A stretch of 64,000 nucleotides of DNA from Acidovorax sp. (GTDB lineage Bacteria; Pseudomonadota; Gammaproteobacteria; Burkholderiales; Burkholderiaceae_C), in assembly GCF_022763525.1 (NCBI RefSeq), contig NZ_JALEGG010000007.1:1-64000 (forward strand), in the 5' to 3' direction. The notes beneath the pieces were generated by a model. That model searched no databases. It was not told the DNA's origin and worked only from the letters and a program-made list of their open reading frames with translations. A program made the position numbers and the translations under genes. Below are positions 10,035 through 18,137 of this stretch, piece by piece; positions within the stretch are counted from its first letter, which is position 1; the number at the start of each line of letters is the position of its first letter.

Positions 10035-11306
10035 TCATACAGTCACCAGCGCCGCTACGCGCAGCACCCGCTGAGCCAGTTCGGCCTGGCCCCGCGTGCC
10101 CGTCTTGGCGTACAGGCTGGCCAGCTGGGAGCGCACGGTAGGCATCTTCACGTGCCGGTTGTCGGCCATCTCGCGTGGCGTCATGCCCTGCAACAGCAGC
10201 GGCAGCAGGGCCGCCTCGGCGGCCGTGAGCCCATAGAGCGCGCTGCATACCGATACCGTGGCGCCCGGGTGGGGTGGCGTTTCGGGTACCAGGATGAATT
10301 GGGCCAGCGGCTCGGCGACAGGCCCCGGGCCGTTGCGTAGCGGAGCGGCCAGCGCCACCAGCGTTCCGCCCGGCGCCGCCGGTGCTGTCGGCGAGGCGTC
10401 CTGCGGCGTTTGCAGCCGGGCCGATACCGGCGACTGGGTGCTCAGGCAGGCGGCAAGCAGCGGTGCCAGCCCGGGATGGATCTGCGCCAGCTGCAGCGGC
10501 TGGCGCGCCTGCCAGAGTGTGGCGTGGCGCAGCAGGATGCGGCATTCGTCTTCCACGCCCAGCCAGGCGCGGGCGTGCTCGTTCAGGTAGCGCACCTCGC
10601 CGCGCCGGTTCACGTGCATCAGCCCCAGCGGCAGCTGGTCCAACGTGCGTTCCAGCGCCTGGCTGTGGCGCTGGGCGTGCTGCAGGCGGCGCTGCGCTCG
10701 CATGAGGCTGCGCACCCACGGCGTCGCGGCGCGCAGCCGCGCGAACTGCTCGGGAGTGAACTCGCTCTGGCCCAGGTCGTTGTACATCGCCAGCACATGC
10801 ATGCCGGTTTCCGGCGACGCCTCCACGATGCTGTTGACCATGGCGTCGATGCCCAGCGGTTTCAGGTAGTCGGCGTAGAACGCGCCGCGCCGCAGCGCCT
10901 GGGTTCCCACCAACTGCTGGCTCAGCGATCCACCGCGGGCCAGCGCCTGGGGCTGCTGCCGCTCCAGGGCCTCGCTCCAGGCGTCGCTGCCCTGGATCAG
11001 GTTCGCATAGCGCGCCAGGAAGTCATCGGGCATGCCCCATTGGTAAGCGGCCAGCGGGTCGTCGGAGCCGGGCAGCGGGCAGAACAGCACCACCTTGTGG
11101 CTGCCCAGCGCCAGGCCCAGGCGGTGCAGCAGGCGCTCCACCATGCCGGGCTCGCCCAGAGCCTCCAGGCTTTCGGCCATGAGCGTGTGCAAGCCGGCAA
11201 TCCCCAGCTCCTGCGTGAGCAGTTCCTCACCCGTCAATCGTCGCTCCTTGGTGTGTCGGTTGAACTGCGCCGGATGGTAGGTGGCTTGCCTTGGGGGCGG
11301 CATCAT
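10035..11306 (-). CDS. LuxR-type transcriptional regulator with a long sensory N-terminus
   Basis: This 423-residue protein ends in a LuxR-type helix-turn-helix (LTAAEAALLPLLLQGMTPREMADN, residues 360-415). The central part, around residues 225-330, looks like a PAS-like sensory fold (LDQLPLGLMHVNRRGEVRYLN). The N-terminal 200 residues resemble the region found in orphan LuxR regulators of betaproteobacteria and show no receiver aspartate, so it is not a response regulator. It lies upstream of the metalloprotease operon on the same strand, 105 bp away, and may control it. The first ATG pair (MMPPPRQ) is used; a start nearer LTGEELLTQ cannot be excluded. Confidence 0.82.
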   Translation of the reverse strand: MMPPPRQATYHPAQFNRHTKERRLTGEELLTQELGIAGLHTLMAESLEALGEPGMVERLLHRLGLALGSHKVVLFCPLPGSDDPLAAYQWGMPDDFLARYANLIQGSDAWSEALERQQPQALARGGSLSQQLVGTQALRRGAFYADYLKPLGIDAMVNSIVEASPETGMHVLAMYNDLGQSEFTPEQFARLRAATPWVRSLMRAQRRLQHAQRHSQALERTLDQLPLGLMHVNRRGEVRYLNEHARAWLGVEDECRILLRHATLWQARQPLQLAQIHPGLAPLLAACLSTQSPVSARLQTPQDASPTAPAAPGGTLVALAAPLRNGPGPVAEPLAQFILVPETPPHPGATVSVCSALYGLTAAEAALLPLLLQGMTPREMADNRHVKMPTVRSQLASLYAKTGTRGQAELAQRVLRVAALVTV

Positions 11307-11370
11307 TCAGGTGAACGATGGGGCCTTGCGAGGCTGGCTTTCCATGAAATTGTTCACGCTTTCCAGCGTG

Positions 11371-11418
11371 GCAACGGCAACGGCAACGGCAACGGCAGCG
11401 GCAGCGGCAGCGGCAACG
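11371..11418 (+). repeat. Hexanucleotide tandem repeat (GCAACG/GCAGCG, 8 units)
   Basis: Four GCAACG units, three GCAGCG units and one more GCAACG run without interruption for 48 bp. The array lies 65-112 bp upstream of the LuxR-type regulator start and just beyond the stop of the DUF3667 gene. Unit-number change would alter spacing in the likely promoter region without a frameshift in any real gene. Confidence 0.9.
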
Positions 11419-11432
11419 GGTGCGATGCAAGC

Positions 11433-12212
11433 CTATCGGCCCATCTGCCAGAGCACCAGTTCCACCACGCCGCGGGCATACCAGTGCGTGGCCTGCCACT
11501 TGAGTGCGGCGAACAGGCCCCCCGCCACCAGCAGGCGCCAGCCTTCCTGCGGCAGATCCACCTGGAAGAACTGGCGCAGCGCCACCATGAGCATGGCGGT
11601 CTGCAGCGCCGTCATGTACCAGGGCGACCAGGCCTTGTGCCACTGGAGAAGCGCCGGCGTGCCTGCCAGCACCAGCGGCAGCTGGTTGAGCATCTGCAGC
11701 GCGATGAACATCGCCTGGCAATACAGCGCCAGCGCCAGCAACTCGGCCGCGTTGTAGCCCCGGCGCCTGAACACGATCCACATGCTGGCCAGCGCTGCCA
11801 CGGCGCCCAGCGAGAAAGACCATTTCGAATACGCGGTGACCAGCGCGTACATGCGCTGTGCCTCCTCGCTGGGCAGGGTGGGGCGCAGGTAATCGGTGTG
11901 CCCCAGCACGATGAGCAGCAGCCCGATGGCCAGGCACAGCAGGGTCAAGGGATGAGGGTGGTCCTTGCGGCGGCCAAGCACGTACTCTCGCGCCATGGTG
12001 CCGGGCTGCAGGAGCACGCGCAGCGCGCCGCGCAGGGTGGTCCATTCGAACCAGCGAAACCGCTCCCATGCCTCCTTGCGGACGGTGCGGCCGCCGATGC
12101 GGGCGGCCTTCTTCTGGCCGCAATGGGCGCAAAAAGGCCCGGAGAGCACAGCCTGGCAGTTGAGGCAATGCGCGGTCTCAAAGAGCGCGTCGGTGGAGGA
12201 GGTGGGGATCAC
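11433..12212 (-). CDS. DUF3667-family zinc-ribbon membrane protein
   Basis: The 259-residue product opens, from a GTG start, with a zinc ribbon of two Cys pairs (CLNC at about residue 16, CAHC at about 28) followed by a basic GQKK stretch. A conserved region then leads to about five transmembrane helices, the first around LLCLAIGLLLIVLG. This matches the DUF3667 family of bacterial inner-membrane proteins, whose function is unknown. It stands alone on the minus strand, 126 bp upstream of the LuxR-type gene and 274 bp from the divergent coaD. Family membership is fairly sure; a role is not assignable. Confidence 0.78.
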   Translation of the reverse strand: MIPTSSTDALFETAHCLNCQAVLSGPFCAHCGQKKAARIGGRTVRKEAWERFRWFEWTTLRGALRVLLQPGTMAREYVLGRRKDHPHPLTLLCLAIGLLLIVLGHTDYLRPTLPSEEAQRMYALVTAYSKWSFSLGAVAALASMWIVFRRRGYNAAELLALALYCQAMFIALQMLNQLPLVLAGTPALLQWHKAWSPWYMTALQTAMLMVALRQFFQVDLPQEGWRLLVAGGLFAALKWQATHWYARGVVELVLWQMGR

Positions 12213-12486
12213 GAACTAAAGCACTGGCAAAGGCGCCGGTGGCGGTGGCGATGCGGCAGCGCATCGTAGGGCGGCTTGACGGACCCGGCATCGTTCACAT
12301 GGATGAGGTGGGCGACGCACTCCGGCGGATGCGTGTGCTGGCCTGGAGGATCACCCGCCTTTCACGCAGGCGCGGCGTTCATGTTGCACTGCACTGCATA
12401 ATGCGCGCACGCGGCCCGGCAGGCCCCGGGGCAAGCCCGGCCACGCCCGGGCTACCGCCATTCCGCCAGACAGGAGACAACCAGCC

Positions 12487-12987
12487 ATGGCCCAGAACGT
12501 GCTCGCCGTGTACCCCGGAACTTTCGACCCCATCACGCTGGGTCATGAAGACGTGGTGCGCAGGGCCACGCAGCTGTTTGAGCGCGTGATCGTCGCGGTG
12601 GCCGCCGGCCACCACAAGAAGACGCTGTTCACGCTGGAAGAGCGCATTGAGATGGTCCGTGAGGCCGTCAAGATGTACCCCCAGGTGCAGGTCGAGCCGT
12701 TCTCGGGCCTGCTGCGCGACTTTGTGGTGGAGCGCGGCGGCAAGGCCATGGTGCGCGGCCTGCGCGCCGTGACCGACTTCGACTACGAATTCCAGCTCGC
12801 CGGCATGAACCGCAGCCTGATGCCGCAGGTGGAGACGGTGTTCCTCACGCCCAGCGACAAGTACCAGTTCATCAGTAGCACCTTCGTTCGCGAGATCGCC
12901 GTGCTGGGGGGCGAGGTCGACAAGTTTGTGTCGCCTTCGGTGCAGGACCGGCTGGCCGAAAAGGTGCGCAGCCTGACGCCGCCCTGA
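12487..12987 (+). CDS. coaD: Phosphopantetheine adenylyltransferase CoaD
   Basis: CoaD transfers AMP from ATP to 4'-phosphopantetheine to give dephospho-CoA, the fourth of five steps from pantothenate to CoA. The 166-residue length is typical. The nucleotidyltransferase motif TFDPITLGH (residues 12-20) and the C-terminal ISSTFVREI motif near residue 129 are both intact. The ATG at 12487 follows an AGGAG-type site (ACAGGAGACAACC). The 274 bp upstream hold no other gene and no clear -35/-10 pair. The same pathway is represented by panB, panC and panD elsewhere in the window. Confidence 0.97.
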   Translation: MAQNVLAVYPGTFDPITLGHEDVVRRATQLFERVIVAVAAGHHKKTLFTLEERIEMVREAVKMYPQVQVEPFSGLLRDFVVERGGKAMVRGLRAVTDFDYEFQLAGMNRSLMPQVETVFLTPSDKYQFISSTFVREIAVLGGEVDKFVSPSVQDRLAEKVRSLTPP

Positions 12988-13002
12988 TGGTTGAGGCAAG
13001 AA

Positions 13003-13055
13003 AAGGCTCCTGGCGCCCGTCATGCAAGCGCCGGCAGCTATTTAATCCGTAGCAT
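13003..13055 (-). repeat. Dispersed palindromic repeat, copy 3 (diverged)
   Basis: The plus strand reads GGCTCCTGGCGCCCGTCATG, then CAAGCGCCGGCAGCTA, then TTTAATCCGTAGCAT. It has the same block order as the other copies in reverse orientation. It fills the 118-bp gap between the convergent ends of coaD and the LysR gene. Confidence 0.7.
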
Positions 13056-13105
13056 CCTCACGCGGCGGCAGGATGCGAGTATGCCGGCCGCAGGATTTCC
13101 CGGAT

Positions 13106-14053
13106 TCAGGCCAAGTCTTCAAGGCGCCGGGCCACATCCGCGGCTTCGGCCCGCAGGGCGTCCAGCATGGGCGCCACCTCGGGCAGCGGCGGGCGGTACA
13201 GCGGCAGCAAGGCCGACACGCTGAACGGAATCGAAAATGCCAGCCGCCGCAGGGCCAGCCGGCCGCTGGCCGCAGCGGTCAGGGCTGTCAACGGGTTGAC
13301 GATGGCCAGGCCCAGGCCGTGTTCCACCATGGCGCAGACGGCCGCCGCGCTGTGGGTTTCCATGCGCAGCGTGCGCGGAACGTCGGCTTCTGCAAACCGC
13401 GCGTCGATAAGGCGGCGATAGGGGTCATCGGCCGACAGGCTCACGAAGGGCTGACCGGCGAAATCCGCCAGCTGCAGCACGGGTTGGCTGGCCAGCGCAT
13501 GGGTGGTGGGCAGCACGGCCACTTCATCCAGGGTGAGCAGCACTTCAGCCCGGGTGCCGGGTGGGGCGGTGGTCTGTTCGCTCAGGCCCAGGTCAAAGCG
13601 CTGGGCGCTCATCCATTCCTCCAGCAACGGCGATTCCTGGGGCGTGACGGAGAGGCGCGCATGCGGCTGCACCTGCATCAGCCGCGCCGCCGCACCGGGC
13701 AGCAGCGCGTGTGCCAGCGCGGGCAGGCACAGCACGGCCAACTGCACGGCGTCGGAGCGGCCCAGCGCCACGGCGCGGTCCACCACGCGCTCCAGGCCTT
13801 GCCACGAGCGCTGCACCTCGTCCCACAGGGCCAGCGCCCGCGCGTTGGCGCGCAGGCGGCCTTGCACGCGTTCGAACAAGGCATAACCCAGCAGCGACTC
13901 CAGCCGGGCCAGCTCGCGGCTCACCGTGGGCTGTGAGCTGTGCAGCAGGTCGGCCGCGCCGGTGGCGCTGCCAGCGGTCATCACCGCGCGGAAGACCTCA
14001 ATGTGCCGGTGGGTGATGCGGTGGGCCAGGGGGAAGTCGGTCGTGCCAGTCAT
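13106..14053 (-). CDS. LysR-family transcriptional regulator, probable regulator of lysA
   Basis: The 315-residue product has a winged helix-turn-helix at residues 18-70 (GSATGAADLLHSSQPTVSREL) and a periplasmic-binding-protein-like effector domain after residue 95. It is transcribed divergently from the diaminopimelate decarboxylase gene with 113 bp between the start codons. That is the classical arrangement of LysR with lysA, where the regulator activates lysA when diaminopimelate accumulates and lysine is short. The function is inferred from this context rather than from ligand residues. Confidence 0.88.
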   Translation of the reverse strand: MTGTTDFPLAHRITHRHIEVFRAVMTAGSATGAADLLHSSQPTVSRELARLESLLGYALFERVQGRLRANARALALWDEVQRSWQGLERVVDRAVALGRSDAVQLAVLCLPALAHALLPGAAARLMQVQPHARLSVTPQESPLLEEWMSAQRFDLGLSEQTTAPPGTRAEVLLTLDEVAVLPTTHALASQPVLQLADFAGQPFVSLSADDPYRRLIDARFAEADVPRTLRMETHSAAAVCAMVEHGLGLAIVNPLTALTAAASGRLALRRLAFSIPFSVSALLPLYRPPLPEVAPMLDALRAEAADVARRLEDLA

Positions 14054-14166
14054 GCGCGAAGCATATCGAAAGTGAATGGATGGCGAATATCAAAGCATTC
14101 GACCAAATAATCAGGCGGCGGCATCATCACGGCTTCCATCCGCTTTCCTGCCTTCCGGAGCCCTAC
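14054..14166. promoter_or_regulatory. Divergent lysR-type gene/lysA control region
   Basis: This 113-bp spacer must carry both promoters and the regulator sites. It has an AT-rich core near 14067-14120 with an imperfect dyad (ATATCG and CGAATAT, 15 bp apart), a plausible LysR-type binding site. The ORF track extends lysA into this region from 14080, but the family start is at 14167. Confidence 0.4.
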
Positions 14167-15411
14167 ATGTCCAACCCCTTCTCCGCCGCCCAGCTCTGGG
14201 AGCTGGCCGACCAGTTCGGCACCCCGCTGTGGGTATACGACGCGGCCACCATCCGCCAGCGCATTGCGCAGGTGTCCAACTTCGAGACCATCCGCTTTGC
14301 GCAAAAGGCCTGCTCCAACATTCACATCCTGAAGCTCATGCGCGAGCAGGGCGTGAAGGTGGATGCGGTCTCGCGCGGCGAAATCCTGCGCGCGCTGGCG
14401 GCGGGCTACGTGGCCGGGGGCGAGCCTTCGGAGATCGTGTTCACCGCCGACCTGTTCGACGCGGCCACGCTCGACTGCGTGGTGGAGCACGGCGTGCCCG
14501 TCAACGCCGGTTCCATCGACATGCTGCACCAGCTGGGGGCGCGCTCCCCCGGCCATGCGGTGTGGCTGCGCATCAACCCCGGCTTTGGCCACGGCCACAG
14601 CAACAAGACCAACACGGGTGGCGAGCACAGCAAGCACGGCATCTGGCATACCGACCTGCCTGCGGCGCTGGCTGCCATTCAGCAGCATGGCCTGAAGCTG
14701 GTGGGCCTGCACATGCACATCGGCTCGGGCGTGGATTACAGCCACCTGCAGGAAGTGTGCGGTGCCATGGTCAACCTGGTGCGCACGGCGCACGCGGCGG
14801 GGCATGACCTGCACGCCATCTCGGCGGGCGGTGGTCTGTCCATCCCCTATCGCAGCGGCGACCCGGTGGTCGATACGCAGCACTACCATGGCCTCTGGGA
14901 TGCCGCGCGCCAGCAGGCCGAGGCCATCGTGGGCCACAAGCTCGGGCTGGAGATCGAGCCCGGCCGCTTCCTGGTAGCGGAATCCGGCGTGCTGCTGGGC
15001 CAGGTGCGCGCCACCAAGGACGCGGGCAGCAACCACTTCGTGCTGGTCGATACCGGCTTCAACGAGCTCATGCGTCCGTCGATGTACGGCAGCTACCACG
15101 CCATGAGCGTGCTGCGCCGCGATGGATCCGCCGCGGCGCCGCAGCCCACCGTGGTGGCCGGGCCGCTGTGCGAATCCGGGGATGTGTTCACGCAGGGCGA
15201 CGGCGGCGTGGTGCTGCCGCGTGAGCTGCCCGCCGCGCAGGTGGGCGATCTGCTGGTGATCCATGACACGGGGGCCTATGGCGCCAGCATGTCCTCGAAC
15301 TACAACACGCGTCCGCTGATTGCCGAAGTGCTGGTGGACGGCGGGCAAGCGCGCCTCATCCGCCGCCGCCAGACGGTGGAAGAACTGCTGGCGCTCGAAG
15401 TCGGCCTGTAG
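14167..15411 (+). CDS. lysA: Diaminopimelate decarboxylase
   Basis: LysA is the PLP enzyme that decarboxylates meso-diaminopimelate to L-lysine, the last step of lysine synthesis. From the ATG at 14167 (MSNPFSAAQLWELADQFG) the product is 414 residues. The PLP lysine lies in FAQKACSN near residue 48, the glycine-rich phosphate loop is in SAGGGLSIPY, and the C-terminal active-site cysteine is in GPLCESGDVF. It belongs to the shorter, E. coli-like lineage of the alanine-racemase-fold decarboxylases, which matches its pairing with a LysR regulator. No partner gene follows; the 3' flank is a long inverted repeat. Confidence 0.95.
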   Translation: MSNPFSAAQLWELADQFGTPLWVYDAATIRQRIAQVSNFETIRFAQKACSNIHILKLMREQGVKVDAVSRGEILRALAAGYVAGGEPSEIVFTADLFDAATLDCVVEHGVPVNAGSIDMLHQLGARSPGHAVWLRINPGFGHGHSNKTNTGGEHSKHGIWHTDLPAALAAIQQHGLKLVGLHMHIGSGVDYSHLQEVCGAMVNLVRTAHAAGHDLHAISAGGGLSIPYRSGDPVVDTQHYHGLWDAARQQAEAIVGHKLGLEIEPGRFLVAESGVLLGQVRATKDAGSNHFVLVDTGFNELMRPSMYGSYHAMSVLRRDGSAAAPQPTVVAGPLCESGDVFTQGDGGVVLPRELPAAQVGDLLVIHDTGAYGASMSSNYNTRPLIAEVLVDGGQARLIRRRQTVEELLALEVGL

Positions 15412-15440
15412 GAGTCCGTCCACGGTCTCCCAGGGGTCGC

Positions 15441-15542
15441 GCAGCGGTCTTTGCGGGATGGTGTGCAAGGCGCGGTACGCAGCCAATAGCTCGGCTATTG
15501 GCAAACGCCGCAACGCCACAGACCGCCCGCAAAGACCACTGC
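15441..15542. repeat. Nested inverted repeat, possible terminator or mobile palindrome, copy A
   Basis: Outer arms GCAGCGGTCTTTGCGGG (15441-15457) and CCCGCAAAGACCACTGC (15526-15542) pair at 16 of 17 positions. In the middle, CCAATAGC-TCG-GCTATTGG forms a perfect 8-bp hairpin. A second element of the same architecture lies at 31534-31700. Confidence 0.75.
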
Positions 15543-15786
15543 CCGAGGGGTTGGAGTGAATTCGGGCTGATGAACTCGGAGCTTTGACGCCCCGGCTGCT
15601 TGCATGGGCACGAGCCCATGCGGCACACCCGAAGCATCCACGTCCATCACGATGGCGCTCTCACGCGACCCCTGCGAGATCGCAAACACGTTCTAAGGGG
15701 CTGCTCAGGCCGCGGGCAGGGGGGTAGGCACGGGACTACGCGCAGGGGCAGCGATGGCGCACAAGCAGGGGCAGGGGGCGACGATA

Positions 15787-15800
15787 AGGTGACATCACCT
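15787..15800. promoter_or_regulatory. Operator-like palindrome upstream of the 24-residue gene
   Basis: AGGTGACATCACCT is a perfect 6-bp dyad around a CA centre, 34 bp before the ATG of the small membrane peptide gene. The position suits an operator or a small hairpin in its leader; there is no further evidence. Confidence 0.35.
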
Positions 15801-15834
15801 CATCAACCTTTACCCCTTCTACAAGGAGATCACC

Positions 15835-15909
15835 ATGCCCATCATCGCTTGGCTGCTCGGCGTCCCTCTGTCGGTTGTGCTGCTGCTCATGCTGTTTGGC
15901 GTGTTCTGA
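15835..15909 (+). CDS. 24-residue single-helix membrane peptide
   Basis: This gene is too short for the ORF track. The ATG at 15835 is preceded by a very strong ribosome-binding site (AAGGAGATCACC) and the ORF ends TGA at 15909. It encodes MPIIAWLLGVPLSVVLLLML followed by FGVF, which is one hydrophobic helix long enough to span the membrane. A clear rho-independent terminator starts 37 bp after the stop. The pairing of a strong site, a coherent hydrophobic helix and a terminator argues that it is translated as a stand-alone gene. The role is unknown; small inner-membrane peptides often tune envelope stress or membrane enzymes. Confidence 0.72.
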   Translation: MPIIAWLLGVPLSVVLLLMLFGVF

Positions 15910-15946
15910 ACACCGGGCCTGTCGAGCAGGCATCCCGTAAAGAACG

Positions 15947-15990
15947 AAAGCCGCATGGCACCTGATTGAAGGGTGCCCTGCGGCTTTTTC
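15947..15990 (+). terminator. Rho-independent terminator
   Basis: AAGCCGCA (15948-15955) pairs with TGCGGCTT (15979-15986), with an inner GGCACC/GGTGCC stem and a nine-base loop, followed by TTTTTC. It closes the small peptide gene and may also serve the convergent gpsA gene, whose stop is 18 bp away. Confidence 0.88.
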
Positions 15991-16007
15991 TTGTGTGGAA
16001 GAAGGGC

Positions 16008-17021
16008 TCAGGCCTCGACCCGGGGGCCGCGACCCATCAGCTGTGCCACGGCCTCCGCGGGACGCAGGCGGCCATCCAGCAAGGCCACCACGGCCTCAGC
16101 AATGGGCATGTCCACGCCCAGCAGCTGCGCACGCTGCACCACGGTGCGCGCGCTGTAGACGCCTTCGGCCACATGCCCCAGCGACTCAACGGCCTGTGCC
16201 AGGCTGCGGCCCTGCGCCAGCAGCATGCCCACGCGCCGGTTGCGTGACAGGTCGCCCGTGGCCGTGAGCACCAGGTCGCCCAGGCCCGACAGCCCCATGA
16301 AGGTGTCGGGCCGCGCTCCCAGTGCCAGCCCCAGCCGCGTCATTTCGGCCAGGCCCCGCGTGATGAGCGCCGCGCGCGCATTGAGGCCCAGCGAGAGCCC
16401 GTCGCACAGGCCGGTGGCGATGGCCAGCACGTTCTTCACCGCGCCGCCCACTTCCACGCCCACGATGTCCTCGTTGGCGTACACCCGCACGCTCGGGCTG
16501 TGAAAGGCGTGGACCAGCGCATCGCGCACGGCGGCATGGACGCTGGCCGCCACCAGCGCCGTGGGTTGCGCCAGGGCCACCTCTTGGGCAAAGCTCGGGC
16601 CGCTGAATACGCCTGCTATCAAATCGGGAGCTACCTGCGCTTGCACCTCATGCGCCAGCAGCCCAAAAGATGCTGTATCGGCACCGGGCGGCACCGCCTC
16701 GAACCCCTTGCACAGCCACGCCACCGGCGCAGCGCAGCCCGCCAGCGCCTGCAGCATGCCACGCAGCGCCGCCATGGGCGTGGCCACGATCACCAGGTCG
16801 GCGCCCGGCAGCAGGGCGCCAAAGTGGCCATCCGCCACGGTGAGAGAGGGGGGGAAGTCGATGCCCGGCAGGTACCGCGCATTCTGGCGCGCCGCGCGCA
16901 TGGCCTGTGCCTGGCCCGCATCGCGCGCCCACAGCGTGACCGCATGCCCGGCCGGGTGCTGGGCAGCACTCATGGCGAGCGCCGAACCCCAGGCGCCGGC
17001 ACCCAATACTATGATTTTCAT
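16008..17021 (-). CDS. gpsA: Glycerol-3-phosphate dehydrogenase [NAD(P)+]
   Basis: GpsA reduces dihydroxyacetone phosphate to sn-glycerol-3-phosphate in the cytoplasm for phospholipid synthesis. The 337 residues begin with the dinucleotide-binding loop [11 protein letters not shown] (residues 6-16) and contain [13 protein letters not shown] near 195 with the catalytic lysine. It is the last gene of the rhodanese-grxC-secB-gpsA order that is conserved in many proteobacteria, although 218 bp here separate it from secB. A palindromic repeat overlaps its start codon, and a second, diverged copy lies inside the coding region, in frame, near residues 122-136. Confidence 0.96.
   Translation of the reverse strand: MKIIVLGAGAWGSALAMSAAQHPAGHAVTLWARDAGQAQAMRAARQNARYLPGIDFPPSLTVADGHFGALLPGADLVIVATPMAALRGMLQALAGCAAPVAWLCKGFEAVPPGADTASFGLLAHEVQAQVAPDLIAGVFSGPSFAQEVALAQPTALVAASVHAAVRDALVHAFHSPSVRVYANEDIVGVEVGGAVKNVLAIATGLCDGLSLGLNARAALITRGLAEMTRLGLALGARPDTFMGLSGLGDLVLTATGDLSRNRRVGMLLAQGRSLAQAVESLGHVAEGVYSARTVVQRAQLLGVDMPIAEAVVALLDGRLRPAEAVAQLMGRGPRVEA
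16615..16657 (+). repeat. Dispersed palindromic repeat, partial copy 4 inside gpsA
   Basis: GCTATCAAATCGGGAGCTAC is followed by CTGCGCTTGCACC, matching the first two blocks of the repeat. It lies entirely within the gpsA reading frame and encodes [14 protein letters not shown], a segment that looks inserted relative to the usual loop. It is diverged, so the assignment is moderate. Confidence 0.55.
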
Positions 17022-17055
17022 AGCTGCTTGCGCTTGCTAGATAAGCGCTGGAGCC
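17008..17055 (+). repeat. Dispersed palindromic repeat, copy 5 overlapping the gpsA start
   Basis: ACTATGATTTTCATAGCTGC, then TTGCGCTTGCTAG, then ATAAGCGCTGGAGCC. It is a near-consensus copy. The gpsA ATG (17021) lies in its first block, so the 5' leader of gpsA is made of repeat sequence. Confidence 0.85.
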
Positions 17056-17170
17056 CAAAAAGACGTTGAAGTTATCAGACCCTGCGCTGCGACCTGAGAA
17101 CTGCCGCTGGAACCAGCGCGGCCCAGTCGGGGTAGCCGCGGAACTGGCTTCGCCAGGCCGCTGGCTGCGT

Positions 17171-17230
17171 CCCCCACCCGAGCGCGCAGCGCGACGAGAG
17201 AGGGGGAAGGCGCGAAGCGCCTCAGGGGGA
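17171..17230. repeat. GC-rich inverted element between secB and gpsA
   Basis: A run CCCCCACCCGAGCGCGCAGC leads into AGGGGG and the perfect hairpin AGGCGC-GAA-GCGCCT (17208-17222), ending CAGGGGG. It lies between secB and gpsA and may attenuate read-through. I recall similar GGGGGAAGGCGCGAAGCGCC elements from related genomes, but could not check. Confidence 0.55.
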
Positions 17231-17239
17231 GCACGCTTC

Positions 17240-17698
17240 TTACTGCGTGACGATCGGCGAAGCCTGGCCAGCGGCCTGGGCTTGCTGCTGCTCGTACATG
17301 CCCTGGAAGTTGATTTCAGCCAGGTGCACGGGAGGGAAGCCTGCGCGGTTGATCAAATCGGCCACGTTGCCACGCAGGTAGGGGTACACGATCTGCGGGC
17401 AGGCGATGCCCATGATCGGGCCCATCTGGTCTTCGGGCACGTTGCGGATCTCAAAAATGCCGGCCTGCTTGGCTTCCACCAAGAACACCGTCTTGTCCTT
17501 GATCTTGGTCTGCACCGTGGCCGTCACCGCCACTTCAAAGATGCCTTCGGCCACGGGCGTGGCTTCCACGCCCAGCTGGATGTCTACGTTGGGCTGCTCT
17601 TGCTCAAGCAGGATGGCGGGGGAGTTGGGCTGCTCCAGCGACATGTCCTTGAGGTAGACGCGCTGGATCTGGAAGACGGGAGTTGCTTGATCGGCCAT
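17240..17698 (-). CDS. secB: Protein-export chaperone SecB
   Basis: SecB binds unfolded preproteins and delivers them to SecA. The ATG at 17698 ([20 protein letters not shown]) gives 152 residues, the family length; the longer ORF to 17782 adds an unsupported N-terminus. The family segments [29 protein letters not shown] and [17 protein letters not shown] are all present. It lies 106 bp downstream of grxC in the conserved rhodanese-grxC-secB-gpsA order. Confidence 0.97.
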   Translation of the reverse strand: MADQATPVFQIQRVYLKDMSLEQPNSPAILLEQEQPNVDIQLGVEATPVAEGIFEVAVTATVQTKIKDKTVFLVEAKQAGIFEIRNVPEDQMGPIMGIACPQIVYPYLRGNVADLINRAGFPPVHLAEINFQGMYEQQQAQAAGQASPIVTQ

Positions 17699-17804
17699 GG
17701 TGAAGTCTCTTTTGCAAACGAGTTTTTGGCAAAACGAAACCCGCCGGGGATCAGCTCCCGCAGCGGGCACATGGGGCTGCATTATGCAGCGCCCGGGGCA
17801 GGGG

Positions 17805-18062
17805 TCAGGCGCCTAGCAGGGGCATCAGCTCGCCGCGGCCGTCCAGCGCCACCAGATCGTCGTGGCCGCCCACGTGCGTGTCGCCGATGTAGATCTGCGG
17901 CACTGTGCGGCGTCCGGTGATCTCCATCATGTGCGCGCGCGCGGCCGGGTCCATGTCGATGCGGATCTCCTCGATCTGCTCCACACCCTTGGACTTGAGG
18001 ATCTGCTTGGCCCGGATGCAGTAGGGGCAGACGGCGGTGGTGTACATCTTCACGGGTTGCAT
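17805..18062 (-). CDS. grxC: Glutaredoxin 3
   Basis: An 85-residue thioltransferase that reduces disulfides with glutathione. The active site CPYC lies at residues 12-15 after the MYTTAVC strand, and the glutathione-binding [17 protein letters not shown] stretch is intact. It follows the rhodanese gene by 75 bp and precedes secB, which matches the conserved export and redox gene order. Confidence 0.96.
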   Translation of the reverse strand: MQPVKMYTTAVCPYCIRAKQILKSKGVEQIEEIRIDMDPAARAHMMEITGRRTVPQIYIGDTHVGGHDDLVALDGRGELMPLLGA

Positions 18063-18137
18063 GGCGATCCTTCCTTTTCTTCCGGTGGGGCTAAAACCAA
18101 TGGCAAGACTAGCGCTGATGGAATAACTGGGGGCGGA

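Larger units (their letters stand above)
15412..15834. other. Gene-poor interval after lysA
   Basis: This 423-bp stretch contains a nested inverted repeat (15441-15542) that could end lysA transcription. From about 15690 down to 15560 on the minus strand there is a short open stretch (FAISQGSRESAIVMDVDASG) with good codon usage but no start, RBS or stop context of a gene. The last 35 bp hold the palindrome and ribosome-binding site of the small gene at 15835. The minus-strand stretch may be a gene remnant; I cannot identify its source. Confidence 0.5.

Noticed and set aside
11227-12168. ORF with an alternating Arg/Cys run
   Set aside because: The Arg/Cys alternation is the hexanucleotide repeat read in a non-coding frame.
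15356-15637. 93-residue minus-strand ORF
   Set aside because: It runs over the end of lysA and through the inverted repeat without a ribosome-binding site or recognisable domain.
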